From positions 1 through 5,406 of the forward strand of contig CAMLFJ010000261.1 in the NCBI GenBank assembly GCA_946479205.1: DNA of 5,406 nucleotides, in the 5' to 3' direction. The stretch comes from an uncultured bacterium. GTDB lineage: Bacteria > Methylomirabilota > Methylomirabilia > Rokubacteriales > CSP1-6. Within the stretch, counting starts at the first letter, position 1. Every line of letters starts with the position of its first letter. Of this stretch, positions 4,869-5,406 are shown piece by piece. The notes under the pieces are model-generated. The model saw only the letters and a list, made by a program, of their open reading frames with translations. It was not told the origin of the DNA and ran no database searches. Made by a program: the position numbers and the translations under genes.

Positions 4869-5406
4869 TCAGGCGGGCGCGGTGGCTTCGCTCAGGAACG
4901 CATCCAGCACCGTCGCGAAAGGCACCGGCGCATCGAGCACCAGATGATGATACGTACCGGGAATCTCCACCAGCCGGGCCCGAGGCAGGCGCGTCAGCAT
5001 GTCCGCGGCCATCTCGCGAGGCAGGATCGGCGAGTGCTCACCACGCACGAGCAAGGTCGGCGCGGTGATGCGCTCGAGCAGGGCCCAGCCGTCGGTCGGC
5101 CGGCGGCGACCGTTGCACGCGGGATCGAAGCGGTAGAGGAAACGGCCATCGCGCTCGGCGATCCCCTGGCGGGCCAGGTGCTCCAGCAGCCGCGGGTCGG
5201 CCACGGTCTCGCGCGGGAGCAGGCGAAAGCTCCTGAGCGCGGAGTCGAGCGTCTCGTGGCGCATGGGCCCGCGATCGCCCCGGCGGTGCATGTTCTGGAG
5301 ACGCTCGGCCGGGATCGAGGGCCGGCTGTCCACCACCACCAGGCGGTCGGTTCGATCCGAATGCCAGGCGGCGATACCGGCGTTATTGGCAGGGCATGCA
5401 GCCGCG
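4869..5406 (-). CDS. Alpha/beta hydrolase fold protein, C-terminal part
   Basis: About 178 residues are visible and the frame is open to the right edge, so the N-terminus is outside. The fold is recognised from RTDRLVVVDSRP (strand after the nucleophile elbow, with the usual VVD), ITAPTLLVRGEHSPIL (strand 7 region), and EIPGTYHHLVLDAP, where one of the two His (codons 4944-4949) is the expected catalytic base. A cap-like helical part lies between. A GTG at 5339 is not the start: the upstream codons continue the fold. At the edge the codons 5405-5379 read AAACPANNAG, where relatives have a G-x-S-x-G-G elbow before NNA, so the nucleophile serine appears missing or frameshifted. The gene converges on formate dehydrogenase with a 21-bp gap that shows no clear terminator. 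Substrate unknown. Confidence 0.75.
   Translation of the reverse strand, partial: AAACPANNAGIAAWHSDRTDRLVVVDSRPSIPAERLQNMHRRGDRGPMRHETLDSALRSFRLLPRETVADPRLLEHLARQGIAERDGRFLYRFDPACNGRRRPTDGWALLERITAPTLLVRGEHSPILPREMAADMLTRLPRARLVEIPGTYHHLVLDAPVPFATVLDAFLSEATAPA

Noticed and set aside
2594..5068. Second long plus-strand frame overlapping formate dehydrogenase
   Set aside because: The translation is Arg/Pro/Ala/His-rich shadow sequence in a GC-rich gene and has no recognisable domain; the in-frame reading with all cluster motifs is at 2160-4847.

Overview
This is a GC-rich bacterial window. Its genes use mostly G/C third positions, and the exceptions (about 244-300 and about 622-1180) stand out as AT-richer, mostly non-coding stretches. 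Gene content (a short type II citrate synthase, a YgiN-like monooxygenase, a Cys-type molybdenum formate dehydrogenase, an alpha/beta hydrolase) suggests a free-living soil, sediment or groundwater bacterium. A Rokubacteria/NC10-like or deltaproteobacterial source would fit, but that is only an impression; no rRNA or other marker is present.

Layout. (1) 1-243, minus: N-terminal 81 codons of a citrate synthase running off the left edge. (2) 244-339: divergent promoter region with three direct repeats phased exactly 10 bp apart, over a perfect TATAAT for the citrate synthase. (3) 340-621, plus: a 93-residue excisionase/MerR-like helix-turn-helix protein, resembling the DNA-binding domain that is fused to citrate synthase in other bacteria. 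(4) 622-892: no gene, but a run of stem-loops including a perfect 9-bp and a perfect 11-bp inverted repeat. (5) 893-1024, minus: a 43-residue secreted or lipoprotein-like His-rich peptide with a near-ideal ribosome binding site. (6) 1025-1287: intergenic, with a tandem 19-bp repeat. (7) 1288-1794, plus: antibiotic-biosynthesis-monooxygenase (ABM) domain protein with an apparent in-frame insertion. (8) 1872-2072, minus: a 66-residue Cys-containing protein of unknown function. (9) 2160-4847, plus: formate dehydrogenase alpha subunit, the main gene here. (10) 4869-5406, minus: C-terminal part of an alpha/beta hydrolase running off the right edge.

The genes alternate in strand and do not form one operon. 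The best functional unit is the citrate synthase/HTH pair with its shared repeat operator, a candidate local control circuit for entry into the TCA or methylcitrate cycle. The formate dehydrogenase stands alone without beta/gamma (NuoF/NuoE-like) partners. It keeps the [2Fe-2S], two ferredoxin-type [4Fe-4S] and the molybdopterin-proximal cluster motifs, but has lost the His-Cys3 cluster motif found in NuoG-like relatives, so its electron acceptor is an open question. No CRISPR array, tRNA, rRNA or recognisable insertion sequence was seen.
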